NCBI RefSeq assembly: GCF_016025255.1
Contig: NZ_CP065592.1
Span: 1,779,122-1,843,121 of the forward strand
Direction: 5' to 3'
Origin: Sphingosinicella flava
GTDB lineage: Bacteria; Pseudomonadota; Alphaproteobacteria; Sphingomonadales; Sphingomonadaceae
Length of the DNA stretch: 64,000 bases
The notes beneath the pieces were generated by a model. It searched no databases. It worked only from the letters and a program-made list of their open reading frames with translations, and had not been told where the DNA came from. The first letter of the stretch is position 1. The number at the start of each line of letters is the position of its first letter. Shown here piece after piece: positions 1-9,503 of the stretch. A program made the translations under genes and the position numbers.

Positions 1-127
1 CGGCACGCAGGAGCAATTTACCCGCATCGTCCATGACGGGCGGCGCACCGACCCCGTGCTGTTCACCGAATTTCGCGACCGCGATTACGGCCCGATCTTC
101 ACGCTGTCGATCAGCGGAAAATTCTAA
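1..127 (+). CDS. C-terminus of an outer-membrane beta-barrel protein (partial)
   Basis: Only the last 41 residues are present; the reading frame enters from the left edge at base 2 and stops at TAA 125-127. The end alternates polar and hydrophobic residues and finishes in phenylalanine (FTLSISGKF). That is the usual last strand and BamA-recognised signature of outer-membrane barrels, such as TonB-dependent receptors, which are abundant in sphingomonads. The exact family cannot be told from this fragment. Confidence 0.5.
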   Translation, partial: GTQEQFTRIVHDGRRTDPVLFTEFRDRDYGPIFTLSISGKF

Positions 128-131
128 CGGC

Positions 132-422
132 TCACCCCTTGGCGGGCGCCGGCTTTCCAAGCCCCGCCCGCCGCGTTTTCATCCGGTCAGGCTCGGGGAG
201 CCGGACCTCGTCCGCGGCAAGGACCGGAGCTGTTCCTGCCTCGCCGCATTGCGCGACGACGACAGGGAAAAGGATATCGCCCTGCCGGGCCAAGGCATCC
301 TCGGCCGCGGCATTGCAAGCCGCTTCGCTTTCATAACGGGCCGGGAGAGTCGCGACCTGCCGGCAAGCTCCGTCGGCTTCACCGCATCCTAAGATCGCCA
401 TGACAAAATAAACCGGTCCCAT
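132..422 (-). CDS. Small hypothetical protein, four cysteines
   Basis: A 96-residue protein starting MGPVYFVMAILGCGEADGAC. It has four cysteines (about residues 13, 20, 36 and 59) and no clear domain. The N-terminus is hydrophobic but too short for a confident signal peptide. It lies convergent to the barrel gene on its left and divergent from the ABC exporter on its right, with 110 bases between the two starts. I recall similar small proteins in Sphingomonadaceae but cannot name a function. The frame is supported by its clean fit into the gap between two real genes. Confidence 0.6.
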   Translation of the reverse strand: MGPVYFVMAILGCGEADGACRQVATLPARYESEAACNAAAEDALARQGDILFPVVVAQCGEAGTAPVLAADEVRLPEPDRMKTRRAGLGKPAPAKG

Positions 423-532
423 CGCCCGCTCTCCTGTGCCTCTGATGCGATAAACCGTTGAAGTAGGACGGCGTTCCTAACTTTACGCAGGCGTAATTTG
501 GTTCTCGCGAAAGTGTCCCTATCTTGGGCGCA

Positions 533-2350
533 ATGGCGTCTTCTTCCCAATCCACCGAACCCGAAGCAGGCTGGGCGGCGCTCCGCCGCTTCCTGCCCTA
601 CCTCTGGCCCAGCCATGCGCCCGCATTGCGCGCCCGGGTGATCCTGTCGCTACTGCTGGTGATTGTTTCGATCCTGATCACCACCCTCGTCATGCCGCTC
701 GCCTACAGCGCGGCGGTCAACCGGATGACGACGGGGATGGAGGCTGCTGCGCAGATCGCGATCGCCCTCGTCGCCGCTTACGCCGCCGCACGGTTCGGAG
801 GCGTCTTGTTCGACAATCTGCGTAACGGCATTTTCGAGCGCGTGGGGCAGGACGCGACGCGGCGGCTCGCCGAAACGACCTTCCGGCATCTCCACGACCT
901 GTCGTTGCGCTTCCATCTCGAGCGGCGCACCGGGGCGGTGACCAAGATCATCGAACGGGGAACGAAGAGCATCGATTCGATGCTGTATTTCCTCCTCTTC
1001 AACATCGGCCCGACGGTGATCCAGCTCGCCATCGTGCTTGGCCTCTTCTGGATCAAGTTCGGCATCGGTCTCGTCGTCGCCACGATCGTGATGGTCGTCG
1101 CCTATATCCAATTCACCCGGATCGTCACCGATTGGCGCGCGCGGCTGCGCGTCGAGATGAACGATCTTGACACCGGTGCCGTCGCCCGCGCGGTGGACAG
1201 CCTCCTCAATTTCGAAACGGTCAAATATTTCAACGCCGAGGATCGGGAAGCGGAGCGGTACGGCCGGGCCGTTGCCCGCTATGCCGACGCAGCGGTGAAG
1301 AACGAGACGTCGCTCGCCTGGCTCAACATTGGCCAATCGCTCATCACCAACCTGATGATGGCGGGCGCGATGGGCTTCACCGTCTGGGGGTGGTCGGTCG
1401 GTCGCTTCACGCCGGGCGACGTGGTGCTGGTGAACACGCTTCTCGCCCAGCTCTTCCGGCCGCTCGACATGCTCGGCTGGGTCTACCGCAACATCCGCCA
1501 GGGCCTGATCGACATGGAGGCGATGTTCGGCATCGTCGACACCAAGGCCGAAGTGGTCGACATTCCGGATGCCCCGCCGCTCCACGTTGCCCAGGGACAT
1601 GTCCGGTTCGAGGACGTACATTTCGGTTACGAGTTGGAACGGCCGATCCTGAAAGGCATCGATTTCGACGTACCGCCGGGCACGATGCTGGCCGTGGTTG
1701 GTCCGTCGGGGGCGGGCAAGTCCACCCTGTCGCGCCTCCTCTTCCGTTTTTACGATCCGCTGTCCGGGCGCATCACCATCGATGGCCAGGACATATCGCA
1801 GGTCAGCCAGCAAAGCCTGCGCGCCGCCATCGGCATCGTTCCGCAGGACAGCGTCCTTTTCAACGACACGATCGGCTACAATATCGGCTACGGCAAGGAC
1901 GGCGCGACGCAGGCGGATATCGAGGAGGCGGCGCGGGGCGCGGCCATCGCCGATTTCATCGCCGAGCTTCCGGACGGCTATCAGTCGCGCGTCGGCGAGC
2001 GGGGGCTCAAACTCTCCGGCGGCGAGAAGCAGCGCGTCGCCATCGCGCGTACCCTGCTCAAAAATCCGCCGATCCTGATCCTCGACGAAGCGACCAGTGC
2101 GCTCGACAGCCGCACCGAGGCCGCGATCCAGGCCACGTTGCGCGCCGTCGCCGCGCGCCGGACCAGCATCGTCATCGCCCACCGGCTTTCCACCATCGTC
2201 GACGCCGACCAGATCGTCGTCCTCGACCAAGGCGTGGTGGTGGAGAAAGGCACCCACGCCCAACTCCTCCGCGAGCGCGGCCTCTATGCCGAAATGTGGG
2301 AACGCCAGCAGAGCGAGCGCGAGGAAGAAGAACGGGAAGCGGCAGAGTAA
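533..2350 (+). CDS. ABC exporter of the Atm1/HMT1 type, fused permease and ATPase
   Basis: A 605-residue half-transporter: six membrane helices in residues 1-320 and one nucleotide-binding domain in the C-terminal 240 residues. Walker A GPSGAGKST is near residue 390, the signature LSGGEKQR near 493, and Walker B ILILDEATSALD near 513. The segment VKYFNAEDREAERY in the membrane domain is typical of the Atm1/ABCB7 group. Members export glutathione-linked compounds or metal complexes across the inner membrane and act as homodimers. The ATG at 533 was chosen over an in-frame TTG at 524. No partner gene is adjacent. Confidence 0.9.
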   Translation: MASSSQSTEPEAGWAALRRFLPYLWPSHAPALRARVILSLLLVIVSILITTLVMPLAYSAAVNRMTTGMEAAAQIAIALVAAYAAARFGGVLFDNLRNGIFERVGQDATRRLAETTFRHLHDLSLRFHLERRTGAVTKIIERGTKSIDSMLYFLLFNIGPTVIQLAIVLGLFWIKFGIGLVVATIVMVVAYIQFTRIVTDWRARLRVEMNDLDTGAVARAVDSLLNFETVKYFNAEDREAERYGRAVARYADAAVKNETSLAWLNIGQSLITNLMMAGAMGFTVWGWSVGRFTPGDVVLVNTLLAQLFRPLDMLGWVYRNIRQGLIDMEAMFGIVDTKAEVVDIPDAPPLHVAQGHVRFEDVHFGYELERPILKGIDFDVPPGTMLAVVGPSGAGKSTLSRLLFRFYDPLSGRITIDGQDISQVSQQSLRAAIGIVPQDSVLFNDTIGYNIGYGKDGATQADIEEAARGAAIADFIAELPDGYQSRVGERGLKLSGGEKQRVAIARTLLKNPPILILDEATSALDSRTEAAIQATLRAVAARRTSIVIAHRLSTIVDADQIVVLDQGVVVEKGTHAQLLRERGLYAEMWERQQSEREEEEREAAE

Positions 2351-2360
2351 TTCAGGCTAT

Positions 2361-2424
2361 CATTTCCGGCGAAGCCGAAATCTCGTGAAAGCACGGAAAT
2401 GAGATTCCGGCTTTCGCCGGAATG
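2361..2424. repeat. REP-like imperfect inverted repeat, copy A
   Basis: Two 24-base arms (2361-2384 and 2401-2424) are near-perfect reverse complements around a 16-base loop. The right arm contains ATTCCGGCTTTCGCCGGAAT. It sits between the ABC exporter stop and recQ, so it could act as a bidirectional terminator or be a mobile REP-type element. Related elements are at 6597-6664, 18050-18119 and 41388-41410. Confidence 0.7.
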
Positions 2425-2440
2425 ACGCTAAGGGGGTGGC

Positions 2441-4204
2441 GTGCAAGACCCTCTCGACATTCTCCACACGACCTTCGGCTTCTCCGATTTTCGCGGCGTT
2501 CAGGCTCAAGTCGTTGATCGCGTCATGGCCGGGCAGCATACGCTCGCGGTGATGCCGACCGGCGCGGGGAAATCGCTTTGCTATCAGGTGCCTGCGCTCG
2601 CCCGGCCCGGAACGGCGCTGGTTATTTCCCCGCTCATCGCGCTGATGCACGATCAGATTCGTTCGGCGGAAGGGTTCGGTATTCGTGCCGCATCCCTGAC
2701 GTCCGCCGACGATAACCGGCAGGAGACGCTCGCCCGCTTCCGGGCGGGAGAACTGGATCTCCTTTATGCTGCTCCGGAACGCGCATCGAGCGAGAGCTTC
2801 CGCAACCTGATCGCTCAAGTGCCATTAGCGCTGATCGCGATCGACGAGGCGCATTGCGTGAGCGAATGGGGTCATGATTTCCGGCCCGATTACCGTCTGC
2901 TCCGCCCTTTGCTCGACCGCTTTCCAGGCGTGCCGCGCCTGGCGCTGACGGCGACGGCGGACCGGCAGACGCGGGAGGATATTCTCCACCAGCTCGGCAT
3001 TCCCGATGAGGGGCTGATCGTTGCCGGGTTCGACCGGCCGAATATCCGCTATCATATCCGGCCACGCGATGGCCTGTCGGGCCAGTTGCAAACCCTGCTC
3101 GCCAACCAGCCGGGGGCAGGCATAGTCTATGCGCCAACCCGTGCGGCGGCCGAAAAGATCGCGGAGCAGGTCGGCAAGATGGGGCGTCCCACGGGGGTCT
3201 ATCATGCCGGTCTCGATCCTGGGGTGCGGGCACGGGCGCAGGCGGCATTCGTGCAGAGCGAAGACATGGTGATGGTCGCGACCATCGCTTTCGGCATGGG
3301 GATCGATAAGCCGGACGTGCGCTTCGTCGCTCATGCCGGCCTCCCGAAGTCCATCGAGGCTTATTATCAGGAAACGGGCCGCGCGGGCCGCGACGGAGAC
3401 CCATCGGAAGCGCATCTTTTCTGGGGAGCCGAAGACTTTTCCCGCGCTCGCGCCCGGGTCGAAAGCGAGGTGCCCGAGGATCGTCGTGGCGGGGAGCGGC
3501 AGCGGCTCAACGCGATGGGCGCGCTGGTCGAGGCGGCGGGATGCCGCCGCGCGATTCTGCTCCGCCACTTTGGAGAGACGCCCCCCGAAAGCTGCGGCAA
3601 TTGCGACAATTGCCTGGAGCCGCCCCAGGCGGTGGACGCGACCGAAATCGCCCGCAAGTTGCTTTCCGCCGCCTTCCGCACCGAAATGCGGTTCGGCATC
3701 GGACACCTGACCGACGTGCTGGCCGGCAAGGAAACCGACAAGATCCATAATTTCGCTCATCACCGCCTGAGCGTCTTCGGCATTGCAAGCGAGGACGAAC
3801 TGCCGCTCATCAAGCCTGTCGCGCGCGCATTGATGGCGCGCGACGCGCTGCGCGCCGACGAATATGGCGGCCTTTCCTTCGGCCCGGGCGCCCGTGCGAT
3901 CCTGAAGGGTGAGGAGGCCGTGGAGATCGTCCTGCCGCCCAAAAGAGAACGCCGCCGCAAAAGGCGCGACGCGGCCGATTACCCGCACGATCCGCTTTTC
4001 GAGGCTCTTCGCGCGTGCCGCCGCGACCTCGCGAAGGAGCAGGACGTGCCGCCTTATGTCATCTTCCACGACAGCACGCTTCGCGAAATGGCGGAATTGA
4101 AACCGGCAAGCCTGGATGCCCTTTCGCGCATTTCCGGCGTTGGTGTGGCGAAGCTGGAGAAATATGGCGCGGCCTTCGTCGCGGTCGTGAGGGATCATCA
4201 ATGA
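2441..4204 (+). CDS. recQ: ATP-dependent DNA helicase RecQ
   Basis: A 587-residue superfamily 2 3'-5' DNA helicase of recombination and fork repair. Motif I is MPTGAGKSLCYQ (about residues 36-47) and the DEAH box is IDEAHCVSEWGHDFRPDY (about 133-150), followed by TATAD. The RQC zinc cysteines are in CGNCDNC near residues 385-391. A C-terminal HRDC domain covers about residues 515-587 and ends in a helix-hairpin-helix-like ISGVGVAKLEKYG. The start is GTG at 2441 because no ATG fits the conserved N-terminus. Its stop overlaps the next gene in ATGA, suggesting co-translation. Confidence 0.96.
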   Translation: MQDPLDILHTTFGFSDFRGVQAQVVDRVMAGQHTLAVMPTGAGKSLCYQVPALARPGTALVISPLIALMHDQIRSAEGFGIRAASLTSADDNRQETLARFRAGELDLLYAAPERASSESFRNLIAQVPLALIAIDEAHCVSEWGHDFRPDYRLLRPLLDRFPGVPRLALTATADRQTREDILHQLGIPDEGLIVAGFDRPNIRYHIRPRDGLSGQLQTLLANQPGAGIVYAPTRAAAEKIAEQVGKMGRPTGVYHAGLDPGVRARAQAAFVQSEDMVMVATIAFGMGIDKPDVRFVAHAGLPKSIEAYYQETGRAGRDGDPSEAHLFWGAEDFSRARARVESEVPEDRRGGERQRLNAMGALVEAAGCRRAILLRHFGETPPESCGNCDNCLEPPQAVDATEIARKLLSAAFRTEMRFGIGHLTDVLAGKETDKIHNFAHHRLSVFGIASEDELPLIKPVARALMARDALRADEYGGLSFGPGARAILKGEEAVEIVLPPKRERRRKRRDAADYPHDPLFEALRACRRDLAKEQDVPPYVIFHDSTLREMAELKPASLDALSRISGVGVAKLEKYGAAFVAVVRDHQ

Positions 4205-4614
4205 GGAAAATCGACGAGTGCCTGTTCGTGGCGGGTCAGATCCGGCCGGAGGATATGCCCGCATTTGCCGCTCAAGGCATGAGGATGATCGTCAACAACC
4301 GTCCGGATGACGAAGAGCTTGGACAGCCGTCCCATGCCGAGATCGAAGCAGCAGCCGCAGCGGCGGGAATCGCCTGTCGCCATATTCCGGTTGCCGGTGG
4401 CTTTTCTGCGGATCAGGTGGCGGCCATGGGCGAAGCGCTTGGCGCCGCGAATGGACCTGTTCTCGCATTTTGCCGCTCGGGCACGCGTTCGACCTTTCTT
4501 TGGGCTTTGACCCGCGCCCAAGCCGGAGAAGAGGCCGTGGAGATCATGCGGAAGGCGGCAGAGGCGGGATACGATCTGACGCCGATCGCCCCTTACCTCA
4601 CCAGGGCGGGGTGA
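4201..4614 (+). CDS. DUF442 (TIGR01244-type) phosphatase/sulfurtransferase-like protein
   Basis: A 137-residue single-domain protein of the DUF442 family, the phosphatase-like domain also found fused to Blh-type metallo-hydrolases. The loop CRSGTR begins at about Cys91. It has four residues between Cys and Arg, so it matches the rhodanese CRxGxR loop rather than the CX5R loop of dual-specificity phosphatases. A conserved NNRPDDEE segment lies near residue 33. Its ATG lies inside the recQ stop (ATGA), so it is probably co-translated with recQ. Its 3' end overlaps the convergent DUF924 gene by 17 bases. Substrate unknown. Confidence 0.85.
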   Translation: MRKIDECLFVAGQIRPEDMPAFAAQGMRMIVNNRPDDEELGQPSHAEIEAAAAAAGIACRHIPVAGGFSADQVAAMGEALGAANGPVLAFCRSGTRSTFLWALTRAQAGEEAVEIMRKAAEAGYDLTPIAPYLTRAG

Positions 4615-5131
4615 GGCCGAATTCCCTTTCTTCCGGCCTGCTCTGCCGTCCGAGCACCGCATTGCGGTGCGGAAAGCGGCCGAAGCGGGCGATGACGTCG
4701 CGATGCTTGATCGCGAAGCCGAGAGAGAAATCGTCGCCCAACGCGCGGAACAGTTCGACCGAGCGTTCCTGATCCGACAGATCCTCGCTGTGCTGGAGCG
4801 GCATGATGAGGAAGGCCCGGCGTTCCTGCGGCAGCGCCTCGAAATAGCCTTTCGACAAGGCCCGGTTCGTGATCGCGAGCGCGAGCGGGTCGGTGGCGAA
4901 CGAGCGGGGATCGTCGCGGAACATGTTGCGCGGAAATTGATCGAACAGGATCACCGCCGCCAGCGCTGCGTCCGGGCTGCCGGTGAAATGATCGGGGGAA
5001 TGCGCCTGCTCGGCCTTCCACAGCTCGAGGAAACGAACGCGGATGGCGGCGTCCAATGCATCGTCTCGCGTCCACCACTGCTCCCGCGTCAGGCCGAACC
5101 AGAAATCCAGAATTTCGTCCTGCCGCTCCAT
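4598..5131 (-). CDS. DUF924 family protein
   Basis: A 177-residue cytosolic protein with the DUF924 hallmarks: ILDFWFGL near the start, ILFDQFPRNMFRD in the middle and HRDVIARFGRFPHRNAVLGR near the end. The fold is predicted to be all-helical and TPR-like, and no activity is established. The start MERQDEILDFWFG was chosen because the upstream extension is arginine-rich antisense-type sequence and because its ATG overlaps the tldD stop by one base (TGATG). It is therefore likely the second gene of a tldD operon. Confidence 0.85.
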   Translation of the reverse strand: MERQDEILDFWFGLTREQWWTRDDALDAAIRVRFLELWKAEQAHSPDHFTGSPDAALAAVILFDQFPRNMFRDDPRSFATDPLALAITNRALSKGYFEALPQERRAFLIMPLQHSEDLSDQERSVELFRALGDDFSLGFAIKHRDVIARFGRFPHRNAVLGRQSRPEEREFGLTPPW

Positions 5132-6558
5132 CAAGCGGCGGTTCCGCCGACAGTCAGGCCTTCGATCAGCAGGGTCGGCTGGCCGACGCCCGCCGGAACC
5201 GACTGGCCGCCCTTGCCGCAAACGCCGATGCCTTCGTCGAGGCACATGTCGTTGCCGATCGCCGCGACCTTGGTGAGGACGGTCGGCCCGTCGCCGATCA
5301 GGGTCGCGCCCTTGATCGGACTGCCGAGCTCTCCGTTCTCGATTTTATAGGCTTCGGTGCAGGTGAAGACGAACTTGCCGCTGGTAATGTCCACCTGGCC
5401 TCCGCCGAAACTCTTGGCGTAGATGCCGTTCTTCGCGCGGGAGAGGATTTCGCCGGGATCGTCCCTGCCGCCGAGCATGAACGTGTTGGTCATGCGGGGC
5501 ATCGGGGCATAAGCGAAATTCTCGCGGCGGCCGTTGCCGGTCGGCGCGACGCCCATCAGGCGGGCGTTGAGGCGGTCCTGGATATAGCCTTTGAGAATGC
5601 CATCCTCGATCAGGGTATTGCATTGGGTCGGCGTGCCTTCGTCGTCGATGGTGAGCGACCCGCGCCGCGCGCCGATCGAGCCGTCGTCGACCACGGTGAC
5701 GCCCGGCGCCGCGACTCGCTCGCCGATGCGGCCGGAGAAAGCCGAAGTGCCCTTGCGGTTGAAATCGCCCTCAAGGCCGTGGCCGATGGCTTCGTGAAGG
5801 AGGACACCCGGCCAGCCCGGGCCGAGGACCACCGTCATTTCGCCGGCAGGCGCCGCAACGGAGTCGAGGTTCACCAGCGCCTGCGCAAGCGCGATGTCGA
5901 TGGCGCGGTTCCACGCTTCCGGCTCGAACAGGCCGTCATAGAGGTAGCGGCCACCCATGCCGTGGTAACCGCTTTCGCGCCGTCCATTCTGTTCGACGAC
6001 GATCTGGACATTGAGGCGGACGAGGGGCCGCACGTCATGCGCGACGAAACCGTCGGGACGGACGATTTCTATCACGCTCCACGATCCGGCGAGGGTGACG
6101 GACACCTGCTTCACGCGCGGGTCGCGGGCGCGGGCGGCAGCATCGACTTCCTGGCAAAGCGCAACCTTCCTGGCGAAAGGAACGAGGCTCAAGGGATCGG
6201 CGTCGGTATAAAGGCTGGCGTTGGTGCGGCGCGGCGGCGCGGGGCGCTGGCCTCTCGCCGGATCGAGCACCGCCATCGTCTCGGCCGCGCGGGTGATGGC
6301 ATGCTGCGACAATTCGTTGGCATGGGCGAAGGCGGTGGTTTCGCCGGACACGCCGCGCAGGCCGAAACCCGCCTGCGTGTTGAAATCCGCCGTCTTCAGA
6401 CGCCCGTCATCGAAGCCGAAACTCTCCGATGCGATATATTGCAGGTAGAGTTCGCCGTCATCGCAGGCGCGCAGCGCATCGGCGGTGAGGCGCAAGGCAG
6501 CATCCGGATCGAGGTCGTTGCGGTAGAGGAAGCGGCGGGAGTCGGCGGTGCTGATCAT
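5131..6558 (-). CDS. tldD: Metalloprotease TldD
   Basis: A 475-residue subunit of the TldD/TldE zinc protease, which processes peptides such as microcin B17 precursor and degrades antitoxins in other bacteria. The zinc motif HEAIGHGLEGD lies at about residues 255-265, and a conserved Cys lies in the C-terminal FTCTEAYKIENG segment. The full family length is present. The start MISTADSRRFLYR was preferred; an extension to 6630 would be encoded by the REP-like repeat B. The partner tldE (pmbA) is not in the window. It overlaps the DUF924 gene downstream. Confidence 0.93.
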   Translation of the reverse strand: MISTADSRRFLYRNDLDPDAALRLTADALRACDDGELYLQYIASESFGFDDGRLKTADFNTQAGFGLRGVSGETTAFAHANELSQHAITRAAETMAVLDPARGQRPAPPRRTNASLYTDADPLSLVPFARKVALCQEVDAAARARDPRVKQVSVTLAGSWSVIEIVRPDGFVAHDVRPLVRLNVQIVVEQNGRRESGYHGMGGRYLYDGLFEPEAWNRAIDIALAQALVNLDSVAAPAGEMTVVLGPGWPGVLLHEAIGHGLEGDFNRKGTSAFSGRIGERVAAPGVTVVDDGSIGARRGSLTIDDEGTPTQCNTLIEDGILKGYIQDRLNARLMGVAPTGNGRRENFAYAPMPRMTNTFMLGGRDDPGEILSRAKNGIYAKSFGGGQVDITSGKFVFTCTEAYKIENGELGSPIKGATLIGDGPTVLTKVAAIGNDMCLDEGIGVCGKGGQSVPAGVGQPTLLIEGLTVGGTAA

Positions 6559-6596
6559 CCGATGAATATAGGCGCTTTGGGAAAGCGCGCCAGACG

Positions 6597-6664
6597 TGCT
6601 CCTGCGAAAGCAGGAGTCCATTCGTTCCAATGCTGCTGCTGGGTTCCTGCTTTCGCAAGAACAC
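6597..6664. repeat. REP-like imperfect inverted repeat, copy B
   Basis: The left arm (about 6597-6620) contains CTCCTGCGAAAGCAGGAG, itself a hairpin. The right arm (about 6642-6664) contains TTCCTGCTTTCGCAAGAAC. The two arms are near reverse complements. The element lies between the zinc-finger gene and the tldD start, both on the minus strand, so it could affect read-through. Confidence 0.65.
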
Positions 6665-6670
6665 TGATGA

Positions 6671-6874
6671 TCAGGCCGTTTGGTTCGTATCCGCCGGGCC
6701 GCCCTTCAGGACGAAGCGCTTGTCGCAATAGCCGCACTCGGCGAAACCCTTCTCGTCGATCTGCAGATAGACGCGCGGATGGCCGAGCGCGGGCGAAATG
6801 TCGGTTGCGCCGTCGCAAGCGACGCGGGGCGAATCGACGAAGACGGTTTCGGGCGTGAACGGATCGGTGGCCAT
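6671..6874 (-). CDS. Zinc-finger (zf-CHCC / NDUFS6-like) small protein
   Basis: A 67-residue protein with the CHCC zinc-binding spacing: Cys20, His32, Cys47 and Cys50 (CGYC). The family is related to the mitochondrial complex I subunit NDUFS6 and is near-universal in alphaproteobacteria. The ATG at 6874 is preceded by a perfect AGGAGG seven bases upstream, which fixes the start. It is divergent from the ABC ATPase gene and about 110 bases upstream of tldD on the same strand. A role in metal or complex I biogenesis is inference from the family. Confidence 0.88.
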   Translation of the reverse strand: MATDPFTPETVFVDSPRVACDGATDISPALGHPRVYLQIDEKGFAECGYCDKRFVLKGGPADTNQTA

Positions 6875-6955
6875 GGCGCGCCTCCTAGCAACGGCCATGG
6901 CCCCACGCAATCTCCGGCGCTTTGCGGCGCGCCGCTTAGCCGCTATGCGAAGCGC

Positions 6956-7885
6956 ATGTCCGACGCCGCCATTTCGATCCGCGATCTCCAGAAAACCTAT
7001 AAGGGCGGGAAGCGCGCCCTCGACGGTGTGACGCTCGACGTACCGCGCGGCCAGATTTTCGGGCTTTTGGGGCCGAACGGCGCCGGCAAGTCGACCCTCA
7101 TCAACATCCTCGCGGGCCTTGTGAACAAAAGCGAGGGCGCGGTGTCGATCTGGGGGTTCGACATCGACAAGCATCCGCGCAACGCCAAGGCCTCGATCGG
7201 CATCGTGCCGCAGGAAATCCTGTTCGATCCCTTCTTCACGCCCGCCGAAACGCTGGAATTGCAGGCTGGTCTCTACGGCGTGCCCAAGGATCAGCGCCGT
7301 ACGATGGAGCTTTTGAAGGCCGTCCATCTCGAGGACAAGGCCAACGCCTATTCCCGCACTCTGTCCGGCGGGATGAAGCGCCGCCTGCTCGTCGCCAAGG
7401 CGATGGTGCACGCGCCGCCCATTCTCGTCCTCGACGAGCCGACGGCAGGCGTCGATATCGAGCTTCGCCAGCAGCTCTGGGATTATGTCCGCACCCTCCA
7501 CGCGCAGGGCGTGACGGTCGTGCTCACCACCCATTATCTCGAAGAAGCCGAGGAATTGTGCGACCGTATCGCGATCATCAACCATGGCCGCCTCATCGCC
7601 AACGAACCGACCCGCGCGCTGGTCGGCATGGCGCAGGAAAAGGTGGTCGAGGTGATCGTCGACAAGGATATCGCCGCCGCTCCTGACGCACCGTGCTTCG
7701 ACAAGATCGAACTGAAAGGCGAACGCACCTTGTCCATCACCTACCGCAAGGATCGGGTGAATGCGGGCGATGTCCTCGCCGCGCTTCAGGAACGCGGCCT
7801 CGGCATCGTCGACGTGTCGACCAAGGAAGCGGACCTTGAAGACGTGTTCCTGAACCTCACTCGCGCCGCCAACGCGAATGGTTGA
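6956..7885 (+). CDS. ABC transporter ATP-binding protein (ABC-2/YadG type)
   Basis: A 309-residue soluble ATPase with Walker [10 protein letters not shown] near residue 40, signature LSGGMKRR near 136, and Walker [11 protein letters not shown] near 156. The C-terminal 80 residues resemble the accessory domain of YadG/DrrA-type ABC-2 exporters. These normally pair with a separate ABC-2 permease, but none is adjacent: the gene instead overlaps nadB by eight bases. The ATG at 6956 matches the conserved N-terminus ([18 protein letters not shown]). Substrate unknown. Confidence 0.9.
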   Translation: MSDAAISIRDLQKTYKGGKRALDGVTLDVPRGQIFGLLGPNGAGKSTLINILAGLVNKSEGAVSIWGFDIDKHPRNAKASIGIVPQEILFDPFFTPAETLELQAGLYGVPKDQRRTMELLKAVHLEDKANAYSRTLSGGMKRRLLVAKAMVHAPPILVLDEPTAGVDIELRQQLWDYVRTLHAQGVTVVLTTHYLEEAEELCDRIAIINHGRLIANEPTRALVGMAQEKVVEVIVDKDIAAAPDAPCFDKIELKGERTLSITYRKDRVNAGDVLAALQERGLGIVDVSTKEADLEDVFLNLTRAANANG

Positions 7886-9494
7886 ACGCGCTTTCGACGT
7901 CATCGTCGTGGGCTCCGGTGCTGCGGGCCTCACGGCCGCGCTGAACCTGGCGCCGAATTTGAAGGTCGGCGTGCTGGCGAAAGGCGATATTTCTGCCGGT
8001 TCGACCGCCTGGGCGCAGGGCGGGATCGCTGCGGTGCTGGAGCCCGGCGACACGTTCGAAAGCCATGTCGAGGATACGATGGTCGCGGGCGCGGGCCTCA
8101 ACGACCGCAAGGCCGTGGAGTTCGTCGTCGGCAACGCGCCCGCCGCCATCGAGCGCCTGGCGGCCTTGGGCGTTCCCTTCAATCCCGGCGATCAGGAACG
8201 CTGGCATCTGACGCGCGAGGGCGGCCACAGCCACCGCCGCATCGTCCATGTGAATGACGCAACCGGCTGGGCGGTGCAGCAGGCGCTGGAAAAGGCCGCG
8301 GCCGATCATCCCAACATCACGCTCATCCCCGATGTCGCCGCGATCGACCTCATCACTGCGCGCCATACGGTGCCCGACGGGGCGGACGGCCATGCCTGGG
8401 GCGTCTATGGGCTCGATCGCAAGACCGGCCGCGTCTGCACTTATGCAGCGCGGGCCACGGTGCTCGCGACCGGCGGGGCGAGCCGGGCCTGGCTCTATTC
8501 GACCAACCCCAAGGGATCGACCGGCGACGGCATCGCCATGGCCTGGCGCGCGGGCTGCAGGGTGTCGAACATGGAATTCAACCAATTCCACCCGACCTGT
8601 CTCTACCATCATGACGTCAAGAATTTCCTGATCACCGAAGCGATGCGCGGCGAGGGCGGACAGCTGAAGATCCCGGGCAGCGGTCACCGCTTCATGCCGG
8701 ATTTCGATCCTCGCGCCGAGCTGGCGCCGCGCGACGTGGTGGCGCGCGCCATCGACCATGAGCTGAAGCGATTGGGTCTCGATTATGTCCATCTCGACAT
8801 CAGCCACCGCGATCCGGATTTCGTGAAGGGCCACTTTCCGACCATCCATGCGCGGCTCATGGAGCTTGGCATCGACATCACGAAGGAGCCGATTCCGGTC
8901 GTCCCGGCCGCTCATTATACGTGCGGCGGCGTTGTGGTGGACCTGAATGGGCGAACCGACCTCACCGGCCTCTATGCGGCGGGCGAAGTAACGCAGTCGG
9001 GGCTGCACGGCGCCAACCGCCTGGCGTCCAATTCGGTGCTTGAATGCCTCGTCTTCGGAACGGCGGCGGCGGAGCATATCAATCGCAACTGGGCCGATCT
9101 CCCGCCTCCGCCCGCCATCCGGCCGTGGGACGAAAGCCGCGTCACCGATTCCGATGAAGAAGTGGTCGTCCACCATAATTGGAAGGAAATTCGCCGCTTC
9201 ATGTGGGATTATGTCGGCATCGTCCGCACCACGAAGCGGCTGGAGCGCGCGGCGAACCGGGTGGAGCTGCTGCGGCAGGAGACGGCGGATTATTACGGCA
9301 ATTTCCGGGTGACGAGCGACCTCATCGAGCTTCGCAACCTCGTCGAGGTGGCAGGCCTCATCGTCCGCTGCGCCCTCGCCCGCAAGGAAAGCCGGGGGCT
9401 TCATTACACGCTCGACCATCCGGATTTGGCGCCCGAAGCGCTGGACACCGTGCTGACGCCGCTAAACGTTCCATCGGCCCCATCATTGCGCTAA
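7878..9494 (+). CDS. nadB: L-aspartate oxidase NadB
   Basis: A 538-residue FAD flavoenzyme that oxidises L-aspartate to iminoaspartate, the first step of de novo NAD synthesis. The dinucleotide fold [18 protein letters not shown] is at residues 6-23. [34 protein letters not shown] and [18 protein letters not shown] are diagnostic of the NadB/SdhA/FrdA group, and the length favours NadB. Its start overlaps the end of the ABC ATPase gene, and polA follows after nine bases. nadA and nadC are not in the window. Confidence 0.95.
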   Translation: MVERAFDVIVVGSGAAGLTAALNLAPNLKVGVLAKGDISAGSTAWAQGGIAAVLEPGDTFESHVEDTMVAGAGLNDRKAVEFVVGNAPAAIERLAALGVPFNPGDQERWHLTREGGHSHRRIVHVNDATGWAVQQALEKAAADHPNITLIPDVAAIDLITARHTVPDGADGHAWGVYGLDRKTGRVCTYAARATVLATGGASRAWLYSTNPKGSTGDGIAMAWRAGCRVSNMEFNQFHPTCLYHHDVKNFLITEAMRGEGGQLKIPGSGHRFMPDFDPRAELAPRDVVARAIDHELKRLGLDYVHLDISHRDPDFVKGHFPTIHARLMELGIDITKEPIPVVPAAHYTCGGVVVDLNGRTDLTGLYAAGEVTQSGLHGANRLASNSVLECLVFGTAAAEHINRNWADLPPPPAIRPWDESRVTDSDEEVVVHHNWKEIRRFMWDYVGIVRTTKRLERAANRVELLRQETADYYGNFRVTSDLIELRNLVEVAGLIVRCALARKESRGLHYTLDHPDLAPEALDTVLTPLNVPSAPSLR

Positions 9495-9503
9495 GCACGC
9501 CCG

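Noticed and set aside
650-2263. Long minus-strand open frame (537 codons) across the ABC exporter gene
   Set aside because: It is antisense to a gene with intact Walker and signature motifs; its Asp/Arg/Gly-rich translation has no domain and is the usual result of high third-base GC on the other strand.
6559-6630. 24-residue N-terminal extension of TldD
   Set aside because: It would be coded by REP-like repeat B and has no ribosome-binding site; the conserved protein starts at 6558.
5056-6858. 600-codon plus-strand open frame opposite tldD
   Set aside because: It is antisense to tldD, which has the HEAIGH zinc motif; no independent start signal or domain.
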